This document shows positions 20,819 through 30,031 of a stretch of 64,000 bases of DNA, in pieces. A model generated the notes under the pieces. It ran no database searches and was not told where the DNA came from. It saw only the letters and a list, made by a program, of their open reading frames with translations. Source of the stretch: Streptomyces sp. MJM8645 (GTDB lineage: Bacteria; Actinomycetota; Actinomycetes; Streptomycetales; Streptomycetaceae); the NCBI RefSeq assembly GCF_001625365.1, contig NZ_LJJF01000001.1:5512501-5576500 (forward strand). The letters are read 5' to 3'. Numbering within the stretch: position 1 is the first letter of the stretch; every line of letters begins with the position of its first letter. Position numbers and translations under genes: made by a program.

Positions 20819-21538
20819 GTGGATCTCCAGTTCGCAATGTGGTCACGACGCATCGGCGATCTGGGGGAGCGAACGGTCTGCGGGGCCGGAGCCCACCCCG
20901 GGACGTCCGGCCCGCCGAAGGGTGGTGGCGGGCCTTGCTGGAGTGTCCGCGCGGGGCTCGGTCGAGCCCCTGGGGTGGGAGGGGAGGAGCTGGAATACGG
21001 GGAGGTCCGGTCGCGCATCGGGGACCGGGAGTGTCCTGACCTCCCACGCCCTCCGCGTGCTCGTGCTGTCGGCGATGCGTCCGTGCAGCTTACGACGGAC
21101 GAAAGGGGCGAAGCACGCGGGCGCAGCCTCGTGTGGCGCCACAATTCGGCGGAAATGCCGTGCATCGCGAGGACGCCGGGCAGGATGGTCCGGACGGATC
21201 AGTTCCGCCTGGTCCCAGTGGAGGGGCTGTCATGGCCCGAACGGAGTGCTCCGAAGTGGCCCGGTCCGGCCGTGGTGCGACCGGTGTGACGGCTGCGCCG
21301 GATGATGCGCCGGTGGTGCGCCCCGCGCACGCCCCCGGGGCGCCGCGAGCGGGCCGGAAGGCGTCCGGGTCGGGTCACTGATACCCTGGTATCCCGTGGA
21401 CCGGTGGGATCAAACGCCCCGGACCAGCCGAATCGACGACCCCCCGAGTGCCGTGCACCGCACCGCCTCCCGTCGTTCGGCGAGTCGAGAGCATCCCGCC
21501 CACGTCACCTTCGACACGCGACCCACGGGAGCCCCCTC
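20819..21538. other. 720-bp non-coding stretch between GH15 and pyrG
   Basis: I see no credible gene here. It separates divergent GH15 and pyrG and must contain both promoters. A 14-bp palindrome is at 21380-21393. Several 60-130-codon open frames lack ribosome sites and recognisable sequence. Confidence 0.6.
21380..21393. promoter_or_regulatory. Palindrome GATACC-CT-GGTATC upstream of pyrG
   Basis: A perfect 6-bp inverted repeat with a 2-bp spacer lies about 146 bp before the pyrG start, in an AT-richer patch. It could be an operator or overlap a promoter -10 element. No regulator is identified. Confidence 0.4.
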
Positions 21539-23218
21539 TTGGCACAGCCCCATTCCGGCAAGGCAGCGAACGGCCGCGCCGTGACGACCAAGCACCTCTT
21601 CGTCACCGGGGGTGTCGCCTCTTCGCTCGGCAAGGGCCTCACCGCCTCCAGCCTTGGCGCGCTCCTCAAGGCCCGCGGCCTGCGCGTCACCATGCAGAAG
21701 CTCGACCCGTACCTCAACGTGGACCCGGGCACCATGAACCCGTTCCAGCACGGTGAGGTCTTCGTCACGGACGACGGCGCCGAGACCGACCTGGACATCG
21801 GCCACTACGAGCGGTTCCTGGACACCAACCTGCACGGTTCGGCGAACGTCACCACCGGCCAGGTCTACTCCACCGTCATCGCCAAGGAGCGACGCGGCGA
21901 GTACCTGGGCGACACCGTCCAGGTCATCCCCCACATCACCAACGAGATCAAGTCCCGGATCCGCCGGATGGCGACCGAGGACGTCGACGTGGTGATCACC
22001 GAGGTCGGCGGGACCGTCGGCGACATCGAGTCGCTGCCGTTCCTGGAGGCCGTCCGCCAGGTCCGCCACGAGGTCGGCCGGGACAACGTGTTCTTCGTGC
22101 ACGTCTCCCTGCTGCCGTACATCGGCCCCTCGGGCGAGCTGAAGACCAAGCCCACCCAGCACTCCGTCGCCGCGCTGCGCAACATCGGCATCCAGCCCGA
22201 CGCGATCGTGCTGCGCGCCGACCGCGAGGTCCCGCAGGCCATCAAGCGCAAGATCTCGCTGATGTGCGACGTGGACGAGGAGGCCGTGGTGGCGGCGATC
22301 GACGCCAAGTCGATCTACGACATCCCCAAGGTCCTGCACGGCGAGGGCCTGGACGCCTACGTGGTGCGCCGGCTCGACCTGCCGTTCCGCGACGTGGACT
22401 GGACCACCTGGGACGACCTGCTGCGCCGCGTCCACGAGCCGCAGCACATCGTCAAGGTCGCCCTGGTCGGCAAGTACATCGACCTGCCCGACGCCTACCT
22501 GTCGGTGACCGAGGCGCTGCGTGCCGGCGGCTTCGCCAACAACGCCCGGGTCGAGATCAAGTGGGTGACCTCGGACGACTGCGAGACCCCCGAGGGCGCC
22601 CGGGCGCAGCTCGGCGACGTGGACGCGATCTGCATCCCCGGCGGCTTCGGCGACCGCGGCGTCAACGGCAAGGTCGGCGCCATCACCTTCGCCCGCGAGA
22701 ATCGCGTCCCGCTGCTCGGCCTGTGCCTGGGCCTGCAGTGCGTGGTCATCGAGGCGGCCCGCAACCTGGCCGGCCTGCCCGAGGCCAACTCCACCGAGTT
22801 CGACGCCGCCGCCAAGCACCCGGTCGTCTCCACGATGGCCGAGCAGCTGGCCATCGTCGACGGCAAGGGCGACCTGGGCGGCACCATGCGCCTGGGCCTG
22901 TACCCGGCCAAGCTCGCCGAGGGCTCGATCGTCCGTGAGGTCTACGGCGGCGAGCAGTACGTCGAGGAGCGCCACCGCCACCGCTACGAGGTCAACAACG
23001 CCTACCGCGCGGACCTGGAGAAGACCGGCCTGCAGTTCTCCGGCCTCTCCCCGAAGGGCGACCTGGTCGAGTACGTCGAGTACCCGCGCGAGGTGCACCC
23101 GTACCTGGTGGCCACCCAGGCCCACCCGGAGCTGAAGTCCCGCCCGACCCGCCCGCACCCGCTGTTCGCGGGCCTGGTCAAGGCCGCCATCGAGATCAAG
23201 ACCACCGCGGCCGAGTAA
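21539..23218 (+). CDS. pyrG: CTP synthase
   Basis: 559 residues from TTG 21539, supported by GGGAG seven bases upstream; GTG 21581 is an alternative. The N-terminal amidoligase has VTGGVASSLGKGLTASS near residue 20 and KLDPYLNVDPGTMNPFQHG. The C-terminal class I glutaminase has CIPGGFGDRG, nucleophile Cys in GLCLGLQ near 395, and the triad His/Glu in AHPELKSRP near 528. It makes CTP from UTP with glutamine. The length matches other Streptomyces PyrG proteins. Confidence 0.97.
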   Translation: MAQPHSGKAANGRAVTTKHLFVTGGVASSLGKGLTASSLGALLKARGLRVTMQKLDPYLNVDPGTMNPFQHGEVFVTDDGAETDLDIGHYERFLDTNLHGSANVTTGQVYSTVIAKERRGEYLGDTVQVIPHITNEIKSRIRRMATEDVDVVITEVGGTVGDIESLPFLEAVRQVRHEVGRDNVFFVHVSLLPYIGPSGELKTKPTQHSVAALRNIGIQPDAIVLRADREVPQAIKRKISLMCDVDEEAVVAAIDAKSIYDIPKVLHGEGLDAYVVRRLDLPFRDVDWTTWDDLLRRVHEPQHIVKVALVGKYIDLPDAYLSVTEALRAGGFANNARVEIKWVTSDDCETPEGARAQLGDVDAICIPGGFGDRGVNGKVGAITFARENRVPLLGLCLGLQCVVIEAARNLAGLPEANSTEFDAAAKHPVVSTMAEQLAIVDGKGDLGGTMRLGLYPAKLAEGSIVREVYGGEQYVEERHRHRYEVNNAYRADLEKTGLQFSGLSPKGDLVEYVEYPREVHPYLVATQAHPELKSRPTRPHPLFAGLVKAAIEIKTTAAE

Positions 23219-23233
23219 GTCGTCGGTCGTTCA

Positions 23234-23274
23234 CCGGACGGCGGCCCCGCGATTCCCGCGGGGCCGCCGTCCGG
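23234..23274 (+). terminator. Intrinsic terminator after pyrG
   Basis: A perfect 18-bp inverted repeat (CCGGACGGCGGCCCCGCG) with a 5-base loop lies right after the pyrG stop. No long T run, as is common in Streptomyces. Confidence 0.85.
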
Positions 23275-23311
23275 CGTTAGATTGTGTCGCACTGACGAAA
23301 AGGGGAGAGCG

Positions 23312-23959
23312 ATGGACGAGCAGCGCGACCAGGGGATCGCCGACGTGGCCGAGGAGTGGGAGGTCCGGGAGAGCCGGACGCCGTTCCAGGGCAAGGTCAC
23401 CGGCGTGCGCAGCGAAGAGGTCCGGATGCCCGACGGCAGCTGGGCCCGCCGCGACTACCAGACCCACCCCGGCTCGGTCTCCGTGCTCGCCCTGGACGCC
23501 AAGCAGCGGGTGCTGGTCCTGCGGCAGTACCGCCACCCCGTCCGCCAGCGCCTGTGGGAGCTGCCCGCCGGCCTGCTCGACGTGCCCGGCGAGAACCCGT
23601 GGCACGCCGCGCAGCGCGAGCTGTACGAGGAGGCGCACTGCAAGGCCGACACCTGGCGCATCCTCGCCGACTACTACACCTCCCCCGGCGGCACCGACGA
23701 GGCGCTGCGGATGTTCCTCGCCACCGACCTCGCGGAGGCCGAGGGCGAGCGCTACGCGGCGCAGGGCGAGGAGCAGGAGATCGAGGTCGCCTGGGTGCCG
23801 GTGTCCGACCTGATCCGGCTGATCCACGCCGGGCGGCTGCACAACCCGACCCTGATCACCGGCACGCTCGCCGTGCACGCCGCGCTCACCGGACCGGACG
23901 GGCTGGACGGGCTGCGCCCGGCGGACTCGCCCTGGCCGGCCCGGCCCTTCGAGGGGTGA
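23312..23959 (+). CDS. Nudix hydrolase, ADP-ribose pyrophosphatase-like
   Basis: 215 residues from ATG 23312 with AAGGGGAGA upstream. The Nudix box reads GLLDVPGEN...AAQRELYEEAHCKAD near residue 88-110; the loop is one residue longer than the canonical G-x5-E spacing and ends EEAHCKA instead of EETG. The core RELxEE metal ligands are intact. Homologues beside pyrG are annotated as ADP-ribose pyrophosphatases. Ends in PWPARPFEG. Confidence 0.92.
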   Translation: MDEQRDQGIADVAEEWEVRESRTPFQGKVTGVRSEEVRMPDGSWARRDYQTHPGSVSVLALDAKQRVLVLRQYRHPVRQRLWELPAGLLDVPGENPWHAAQRELYEEAHCKADTWRILADYYTSPGGTDEALRMFLATDLAEAEGERYAAQGEEQEIEVAWVPVSDLIRLIHAGRLHNPTLITGTLAVHAALTGPDGLDGLRPADSPWPARPFEG

Positions 23960-24134
23960 GCGAACGGCCCGTACGCCTCCTGAGCACCCTGCTGTTGATC
24001 CGCGAGGGTGATTTACCGGTTCGTACGACCGGATGTCACCTCGGCTGAGCCGGACGGTCGAACTACGCTTCGCAGACAGGGCGCCCGTCCCGGGCCGCCT
24101 CCGCTGAGGCCGGATGACGTCGGGAGTGGCACGG

Positions 24135-26336
24135 GTGGCGAGGAAGACGGCGACGATGGACCCCGGCCCCGACGCGCCCGTCGGGGCCGTTCCGGGCCTC
24201 GACCGGCTGCCGGCCGGGCCCGCACTGTTCGTCGGGCGGCGCACCGAGCTGGCCGCGCTGCGGGCGGCCGCCGCGCGCCCGGCCACCGGCCGCAGCCCGG
24301 TGCTGGTGCTGGCCGGCCGCCCCGGCTCCGGCCGCACCACGCTGGCGGTCCGCTTCGCCCGCACCGCCGCCGCGGACCACCCCGACGGCGTGCTCTTCGC
24401 GCGCCTGTCCGCCCCCGACGGCGGCCGGGTGACGCCCGCCCGGGCCGCCCGGCTGCTGCTGGAGCAGCTCGACCCCGAGGCCCCCGTGCCGCTGCCCGGC
24501 GCCACCGGGGACGGGCGGGACGAGCCCGCCTGCGTCGCGCTGCGCGAGGCGCTCGTGGGTCGCCGGGTGCTGCTGGTGCTGGACGACGTCCGGGATGCCG
24601 GGCAGCTGTGGCCGCTGCTCGCCGACGAACCCGGCTGCCTGGTGCTCGCCACCACCGCCGGGCCGCTCACCGGCATCGAGGACATCGACCCGGTGATCCT
24701 CGGCGGGCTCGACCGGCAGGCCTCCGGCGAACTGCTCGCCGACCTGGTCGGCGGCACCCGGATCTCCTGCGACCCGGTCGGCGGCGCCGACCTGGCCGAG
24801 GCCTGCGCGGCCCGGCCGGCCGCCCTGCGGCTGATGGCCGGGTGGCTGCGCGGCGACCCGAAGGCGGCCGTCACCGAGGCGGCGCGCGAGCTCACCCGGG
24901 TGGTGGGCGAGGAGTCGGCGCGGTCGGCGGCGCCGAAGGGGGAGGGGGAGAAGGCGGAGAAGCCCGTCCAGGGGCCGAAGACCGCCCAGGCGTCGACGCC
25001 CGGGAAGGCGGCGAAGCCCGTACAGGGCACGGCGTCGGGGAAGGCCGCGAAGCCTGTACAGGGCACGACCTCGGGGAAGGCCGCGAAGGCCGTTCAGGGG
25101 CTGAAGGCTGCCCAGGCGTCCACGCCCGGGAAGGCCGGGAAGGCCGCGACGCCCTCGGCGTCGGGGGAGAAGCCGGCCGAGGGCCCGGCGCCGGAGCCCG
25201 CCGCCGCCGAGACGGCCGGGGAGCAAGCGGCCTGGGTGAAGCCCGGCCCGGAGCCGGCCGAGCCGGTGCCCGTACCCGACAGCGACCCGCTGATCGGCGC
25301 GTTCACCCTGCTGTACGGCACCCTCCCGGCCGCCCAGGCGCGGATGCTGCGCACCCTCACCCTGGCCCCGGCGCAGACCGCCGACCCGCGCACCGCCTCC
25401 GCCCTGGTCGGCTGCCCGGCACCGGAGGCGGCTGTGACGCTCGCCGCACTGGCCGAACGGGAGCTGCTCGGCCAGGAGGCGCCGGCCGCCGACGGCAGCC
25501 CGCGCTACCGGGTGCCAGGCCGTCTCTACCCGAGGCTGGTCCGGCTGCGCGAGCAGGAGGACCGGCCCGCCGAGACCGAGCTCGCCCGGGCCCGGCTGCT
25601 GGAGCGGCTGGTCCGGCTCACCGAGTCGGCCCGCGCCCTGCTGGACCCGGCGGGCGGCCCCGGGCCGGACCCGCTGCCCGCCGCCCTGCGGCTGGGCTCG
25701 GCGGCGCACGCCCGGGAGTGGCTGCTCGGCGAGCGGGACCTGCTGCTCGGGGCGGTGGCCGACGCGATCGGCCAGGGCGACCTGGACGGCTCGGCGGGCC
25801 GGCTGGTCACCGCGCTGCTGCGGACCCTGCCGCTCACCGGCGCCGCCCCCGCCGACCTCTACCGGCTGCACGAACTGGTGCTGACCGTCGCCGAGCGGCA
25901 CGGCCGACCCCGCCGGGCCTCGGCCGCGCTGCTCAACCTGGGCGACCTGCAGGCCGCCGCGGGCCGCTGGGAGCAGGCCGTCGCGCACTACCGGGCCGCC
26001 CTGGAGCACGCCCGCACGGCCGGGGACGAACCGCTCTGCGCCCGGGCCCTGGAGGGCGCCGCCGGCTGCCACCGCGCGCTCGGCGACGCGGTGCGCGCCG
26101 CCGACTGGTACGGGCGGGCGCTCGGCCTGCGGCAGTCGATGGGGGAGCCCGCCGCCGAGGCCCGGCTGCTCGCCCGGGTGGCCGAGGCGCACACCGCACA
26201 GCGCCGTTTCGACGAGGCGGACCGCGAGTACCGGGCCGCGCTGGCGGTGCTGCGCAGGCTCGGCGACGAGCGCGGCCGGGAGGCCGTCGGGGCCGCCCTC
26301 GCGGACCTGCGGGAACGCGTCGACGCCGGGTGGTGA
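24135..26336 (+). CDS. NB-ARC-like P-loop ATPase with C-terminal TPR region
   Basis: 733 residues from GTG 24135, with GGGAG 8 bases upstream; ATG 24114 and ATG 24156 are alternatives. A P-loop (VLAGRPGSGRTTLAVRFA near residue 65), Walker B VLLVLDDV near 140, and a winged-helix-like region resemble STAND/NB-ARC ATPases such as AfsR-type regulators without a DNA-binding domain. A low-complexity linker (about 268-370) contains GKAAKPVQGT repeats. Three TPR units lie near 590-720. The context pyrG-Nudix-this-ald suggests a chromosomal core gene. The signal sensed is unknown. Confidence 0.82.
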   Translation: MARKTATMDPGPDAPVGAVPGLDRLPAGPALFVGRRTELAALRAAAARPATGRSPVLVLAGRPGSGRTTLAVRFARTAAADHPDGVLFARLSAPDGGRVTPARAARLLLEQLDPEAPVPLPGATGDGRDEPACVALREALVGRRVLLVLDDVRDAGQLWPLLADEPGCLVLATTAGPLTGIEDIDPVILGGLDRQASGELLADLVGGTRISCDPVGGADLAEACAARPAALRLMAGWLRGDPKAAVTEAARELTRVVGEESARSAAPKGEGEKAEKPVQGPKTAQASTPGKAAKPVQGTASGKAAKPVQGTTSGKAAKAVQGLKAAQASTPGKAGKAATPSASGEKPAEGPAPEPAAAETAGEQAAWVKPGPEPAEPVPVPDSDPLIGAFTLLYGTLPAAQARMLRTLTLAPAQTADPRTASALVGCPAPEAAVTLAALAERELLGQEAPAADGSPRYRVPGRLYPRLVRLREQEDRPAETELARARLLERLVRLTESARALLDPAGGPGPDPLPAALRLGSAAHAREWLLGERDLLLGAVADAIGQGDLDGSAGRLVTALLRTLPLTGAAPADLYRLHELVLTVAERHGRPRRASAALLNLGDLQAAAGRWEQAVAHYRAALEHARTAGDEPLCARALEGAAGCHRALGDAVRAADWYGRALGLRQSMGEPAAEARLLARVAEAHTAQRRFDEADREYRAALAVLRRLGDERGREAVGAALADLRERVDAGW

Positions 26337-26597
26337 GGGGTATTTCGGAGGTATTGTCGAAGATGCCCGGTTAACACACCTTTGGTGGGAAGATCGCAAG
26401 GGAAGCCTACGAACCTGCCAATGTGTTCGGCAGATTTATTCACTTTGGAAGGCTGACACGCCGACTGGGCTTCATTACACTCGAACTCAGTCGCGCAGCG
26501 ATCCCCGCCCCGGGCTGCCCCGGAGGCTTCCCCACGTGCGCGTCGCCCGCCGGTCTTCTCCGGTAGGGACCCCCATGGCAAGAGGACGTGTTTAGCC
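26337..26597 (+). promoter_or_regulatory. Promoter/leader region of ald
   Basis: An AT-richer 261-bp stretch unlike its surroundings (for example GGCAGATTTATTCACTTTGG and TTCATTACACTCGAAC near 26430-26485) precedes ald. It probably holds the ald promoter and regulator sites. I cannot assign exact -35/-10 boxes. Confidence 0.4.
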
Positions 26598-27713
26598 GTG
26601 AAGGTCGGCATCCCCCGCGAGGTCAAGAACCACGAGTACCGCGTGGCCATCACGCCCGCCGGCGTGCATGAGCTGGTCCGCAACGGACACTCGGTCTACA
26701 TCGAGGACAACGCCGGTGTCGGCTCCTCGATCCCCAACGAGGAGTACGTGGCCGCCGGCGCCACCATCCTCCCCACCGCCGACGAGGTGTGGGCCACGGC
26801 CGACCTGCTGCTGAAGGTCAAGGAGCCCATCGCCTCCGAGTACCACCGGCTGCGCAAGGGCCAGACCCTCTTCACGTACCTGCACCTGGCGGCCGACCGC
26901 GCCGGCACCGACGCGCTGATCGCCTCGGGCACCACCGCCATCGCGTACGAGACCGTGCAGCTCGGCAACGGCGCGCTGCCGCTGCTCGCCCCGATGTCCG
27001 AGGTCGCGGGCCGTCTCGCCCCGCAGGTCGGCTCGTACCACCTGATGCGCCCGGCCGGCGGCCGCGGCGTGCTGCCCGGCGGTGTGCCCGGCACCCACCC
27101 GGCCAAGGCCGTCGTCATCGGCGGTGGCGTCTCCGGCTGGCACGCGGCCACCATCGCCATCGGCATGGGCTACGACGTGACCCTGCTCGACCGCGACATC
27201 AACAAGCTGCGCGAGGCCGACCGCATCTTCGGCACGAAGATCAAGGCCATCGTCTCCAACACCTTCGAGCTGGAGAAGGCCGTCATCGAGGCCGACCTGG
27301 TCATCGGCGCGGTGCTGATCCCGGGCGCCAAGGCCCCGAAGCTCGTCACCAACGAGCTGGTCTCCCGCATGAAGCCGGGCTCCGTGCTCGTCGACATCGC
27401 CATCGACCAGGGCGGCTGCTTCGAGGACTCGCACGCCACCACGCACGCCGAGCCGACCTTCCAGGTCCACAACTCGGTCTTCTACTGCGTGGCCAACATG
27501 CCGGGCGCCGTCCCGAACACCTCCACCTACGCGCTGACCAACGCGACGATGCCGTACGTCGTCGAGCTGGCCAACCGCGGTTGGAAGGAGGCGCTGCGCC
27601 GTGACCCGGCGCTCGCCAAGGGCCTGAACGTGCACGAGGGCCAGATCACCTTCCCGGCCGTGGCCGAGGCCTTCGGCCTGGAGTCGGTCTCGCTGGAGAG
27701 CGTGCTCGCCTGA
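26598..27713 (+). CDS. ald: Alanine dehydrogenase
   Basis: 371 residues from GTG 26598. Family motifs: GIPREVKNHEYRVAITP at the N-terminus (substrate Arg), LLKVKEP (Lys near 74), TYLHLAADR (His near 95), NAD-binding VIGGGVSGWHAATIA near 173, and VDIAIDQGGCFEDS (Asp near 270). It interconverts alanine and pyruvate with NAD, usually for nitrogen supply or redox balance. The length is standard. The stop codon begins an 8-bp tandem array. Confidence 0.97.
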   Translation: MKVGIPREVKNHEYRVAITPAGVHELVRNGHSVYIEDNAGVGSSIPNEEYVAAGATILPTADEVWATADLLLKVKEPIASEYHRLRKGQTLFTYLHLAADRAGTDALIASGTTAIAYETVQLGNGALPLLAPMSEVAGRLAPQVGSYHLMRPAGGRGVLPGGVPGTHPAKAVVIGGGVSGWHAATIAIGMGYDVTLLDRDINKLREADRIFGTKIKAIVSNTFELEKAVIEADLVIGAVLIPGAKAPKLVTNELVSRMKPGSVLVDIAIDQGGCFEDSHATTHAEPTFQVHNSVFYCVANMPGAVPNTSTYALTNATMPYVVELANRGWKEALRRDPALAKGLNVHEGQITFPAVAEAFGLESVSLESVLA

Positions 27714-27774
27714 TCCGGTGATCCAGTGATCTGCTGATCCGGCGATCCGCTGATCTGGCGATCCAGTGATCCGG
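27711..27774. repeat. Eight tandem 8-bp units starting at the ald stop codon
   Basis: Consensus TGATCCGG, eight contiguous units with one or two substitutions each. The TGA of unit one is the stop codon of ald. Every unit contains GAT, and most contain GATC. Confidence 0.95.
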
Positions 27775-27796
27775 TAGGCCGCCCGGCGGTCGTTCG

Positions 27797-27825
27797 CCCC
27801 CGACCCGATCCCCTCGGGCCGGGGG
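27797..27825 (+). terminator. Hairpin terminator after ald
   Basis: CCCCCGACCCGA pairs with TCGGGCCGGGGG with one mismatch, immediately after the repeat array. Confidence 0.7.
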
Positions 27826-28095
27826 CTTCGCCGTGCCCGTGAACGGGTGGTTGAGCGGGCGGGTCGCTCTGTCGTCAATTTCTGTCGGTCGTGTCACCCC
27901 ACCGCAGAAACGTTAGGGTCAACGGCCTACTCATCCCTTGACATCGGCCCGCCCGATAGTCGACACATCCGGCCCACTACCGTGGATTGTGTTGCTGCGA
28001 ACGCCTTGAACGGCCTAGAGTCGCAAACCGTCGGCATGCTGCCACGCTGACGAATCGACATAGAGTCCTGGATGCCCAAGGAGGTAAGACGACTT

Positions 28096-29262
28096 GTGAA
28101 TGAGTCGACATTTGCTCCCGGGGGTGGTCAGCCAGGACTGGCGGAGCGCACCGCCGGCCAGCCGAGTGAGGAGCCCGGGGCCCGGCAGCCCTCCGTGGGC
28201 TCGGCCGAGGTCGGCTCGGTCGCACTCCGTACCTTCGAAGCACGCCAGAACACAGCGCAGGTGACCACGGTGACCGATCACGACGCCGACTTGGCGGCCT
28301 ACGGCCTGGCCTACGGCGAGTTCGCCTACGGTGCCTACGACGACCCGGACGCCGAGTACGAGCCGGACCCGGAGTACGCCGCCACGCTGGCCCCCGACGC
28401 CGCGCGCCAGCGCCGCGAGCGGGTCGGCCCGACCGGCCGCCCGCTGCCGTACTTCCCGATCCCCGCCCCGGTCGCCGAGCACGGCCCCGCGCAGATCATC
28501 GCCATGTGCAACCAGAAGGGCGGCGTCGGCAAGACCACGTCGACCATCAACCTGGGCGCCGCGCTGGCCGAGTACGGCCGCCGGGTGCTGCTCGTCGACT
28601 TCGACCCGCAGGGCGCGCTCTCGGTCGGCCTCGGCGTCAACCCGATGGAGCTCGACGTCACCGTCTACAACCTGCTCATGGAGCGGGGCCTGACGGCCGA
28701 TGAAGTGCTGCTCAAGACGGCCGTGCCGGGCATGGACCTGCTGCCGTCCAACATCGACCTCTCCGCCGCCGAGGTGCAGCTGGTCAGCGAGGTGGCCCGG
28801 GAGTCCGCGCTGGCCCGCGCGCTGAAGCCGCTGCTGCCCGACTACGACTTCGTCATCATCGACTGCCAGCCCTCGCTGGGCCTGCTGACGGTCAATGCGC
28901 TGACCGCCGCTCACAGCGTCATCGTCCCGCTGGAGTGCGAGTTCTTCGCGCTGCGCGGCGTCGCACTGCTGACCGAGACCATCGAGAAGGTGTGCGAGCG
29001 GCTCAACCCCGAGCTGCGCCTGGACGGCATCCTCGCGACCATGTACGACTCGCGCACCGTGCACAGCCGCGAGGTGCTGGCGCGCGTCGTCGAGGCGTTC
29101 GGCGAGCACGTCTTCCACACCGTCATCGGGCGGACCGTGCGCTTCCCGGAGACCACCGTCGCCGGCGAGCCCATCACCACGTACGCGACCAACTCGGTCG
29201 GTGCCGCCGCCTACCGCCAGCTCGCCAGGGAGGTGCTCGACCGGTGCCGCCCCGCCGAGTGA
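28096..29262 (+). CDS. ParA-family chromosome partitioning ATPase
   Basis: 388 residues from GTG 28096, chosen because AAGGAGG at 28078-28084 serves it; ATG 28072 lacks a site. Residues 1-130 are disordered and acidic. The deviant Walker A KGGVGKTT is near residue 140, followed by VLLVDFDPQGALSVGLG, DFVIIDCQPSLGLLTVNAL and LRGVALLTETIE. This is the scpAB-linked ParA paralogue of Streptomyces, not the oriC parAB protein. It overlaps the next gene by GTGA. Confidence 0.93.
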   Translation: MNESTFAPGGGQPGLAERTAGQPSEEPGARQPSVGSAEVGSVALRTFEARQNTAQVTTVTDHDADLAAYGLAYGEFAYGAYDDPDAEYEPDPEYAATLAPDAARQRRERVGPTGRPLPYFPIPAPVAEHGPAQIIAMCNQKGGVGKTTSTINLGAALAEYGRRVLLVDFDPQGALSVGLGVNPMELDVTVYNLLMERGLTADEVLLKTAVPGMDLLPSNIDLSAAEVQLVSEVARESALARALKPLLPDYDFVIIDCQPSLGLLTVNALTAAHSVIVPLECEFFALRGVALLTETIEKVCERLNPELRLDGILATMYDSRTVHSREVLARVVEAFGEHVFHTVIGRTVRFPETTVAGEPITTYATNSVGAAAYRQLAREVLDRCRPAE

Positions 29263-29846
29263 GTCTCCCGGGGGCCGACGAGCTGTTCCGGACCACCGGC
29301 GGGATGGCGCTGTCGCCCTCCCTCGCGCCGCGTCCGGCCGCCGACGCAGCCAGAGCGGAGACCGCGCGGACCGTCCACGGCACGGACGGCGCCGAAGGCG
29401 CCGAGGACGCCCAGGACACCCAGCGCACCGGCGAGGCCGGGCGGCAGCCGTCCCAGGACCAGCAGCCGGCCGCCGGCGCACCGGCGGGCGCCCAGCCGCC
29501 CGCCCAGCGCTCCGCCTCGTCGGCCGGGCCCCAGGGCGCCGTACCGGCCGGCCGCCAGCACCCCGGCACCGCCGAGGAGCAGGCCGGCGGCACCGGGCGC
29601 GCCCGGCCGCGCGGCCGCGCGCCGCGCCGCCCCAGCGGGCGCGAGCGGCACGACGAGAAGATCACCGTGTACGTGTCCGCCGAGGAGCTCATGGACCTGG
29701 AGCACGCCCGGCTGGTGCTGCGCGGCGAGCACGGCCTGGCCGTGGACCGCGGGCGGATCGTCCGGGAGGCCATCGCGGTCGTCCTGGCGGACCTGGAGCA
29801 GCGCGGTGAGGCCTCCATCCTGGTCCGGCGGTTGCGCGGCCGCTAG
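29259..29846 (+). CDS. Ribbon-helix-helix-like protein coupled to ParA
   Basis: 195 residues from GTG 29259, which overlaps the ParA stop (GTGA), giving MSLPGADELFRTTGG. Residues 20-130 are disordered (Ala, Gln, Gly, Pro). The C-terminal 60 residues (KITVYVSAEELMDLEHARL then VDRGRIVREAIAVVLADLEQ) look like a beta-strand plus two helices as in ribbon-helix-helix DNA-binding proteins. By position it may act as the DNA-binding partner for the ParA ATPase, in place of ParB. That role is inference. Confidence 0.8.
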   Translation: MSLPGADELFRTTGGMALSPSLAPRPAADAARAETARTVHGTDGAEGAEDAQDTQRTGEAGRQPSQDQQPAAGAPAGAQPPAQRSASSAGPQGAVPAGRQHPGTAEEQAGGTGRARPRGRAPRRPSGRERHDEKITVYVSAEELMDLEHARLVLRGEHGLAVDRGRIVREAIAVVLADLEQRGEASILVRRLRGR

Positions 29847-30031
29847 GCCCCTTCCCGGGCGTCGGTAGTGCTTCTGGTGCTGCCGGTGCGGTGCCTCCGG
29901 TGCGGCGGTCCCGGTGTGGCGGTCCCGGCGCGGCATCCCTGGTGTGGCGTGTCGGCGTCCTGCGGTGTCGACGGCGTGTCGACGGCCCCGGGGGCGGGGC
30001 GGGCGGCCGGGCCGGGTGAAGATGGACCGTC

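Noticed and set aside
20922..21305. A 127-codon + frame upstream of pyrG
   Set aside because: No ribosome site, no recognisable sequence, and atypical composition compared with true genes nearby.
27711..27774. CRISPR array or replication iterons in the ald downstream region
   Set aside because: Eight-bp contiguous units without spacers are not CRISPR, and they overlap a stop codon and precede a terminator, unlike an origin.
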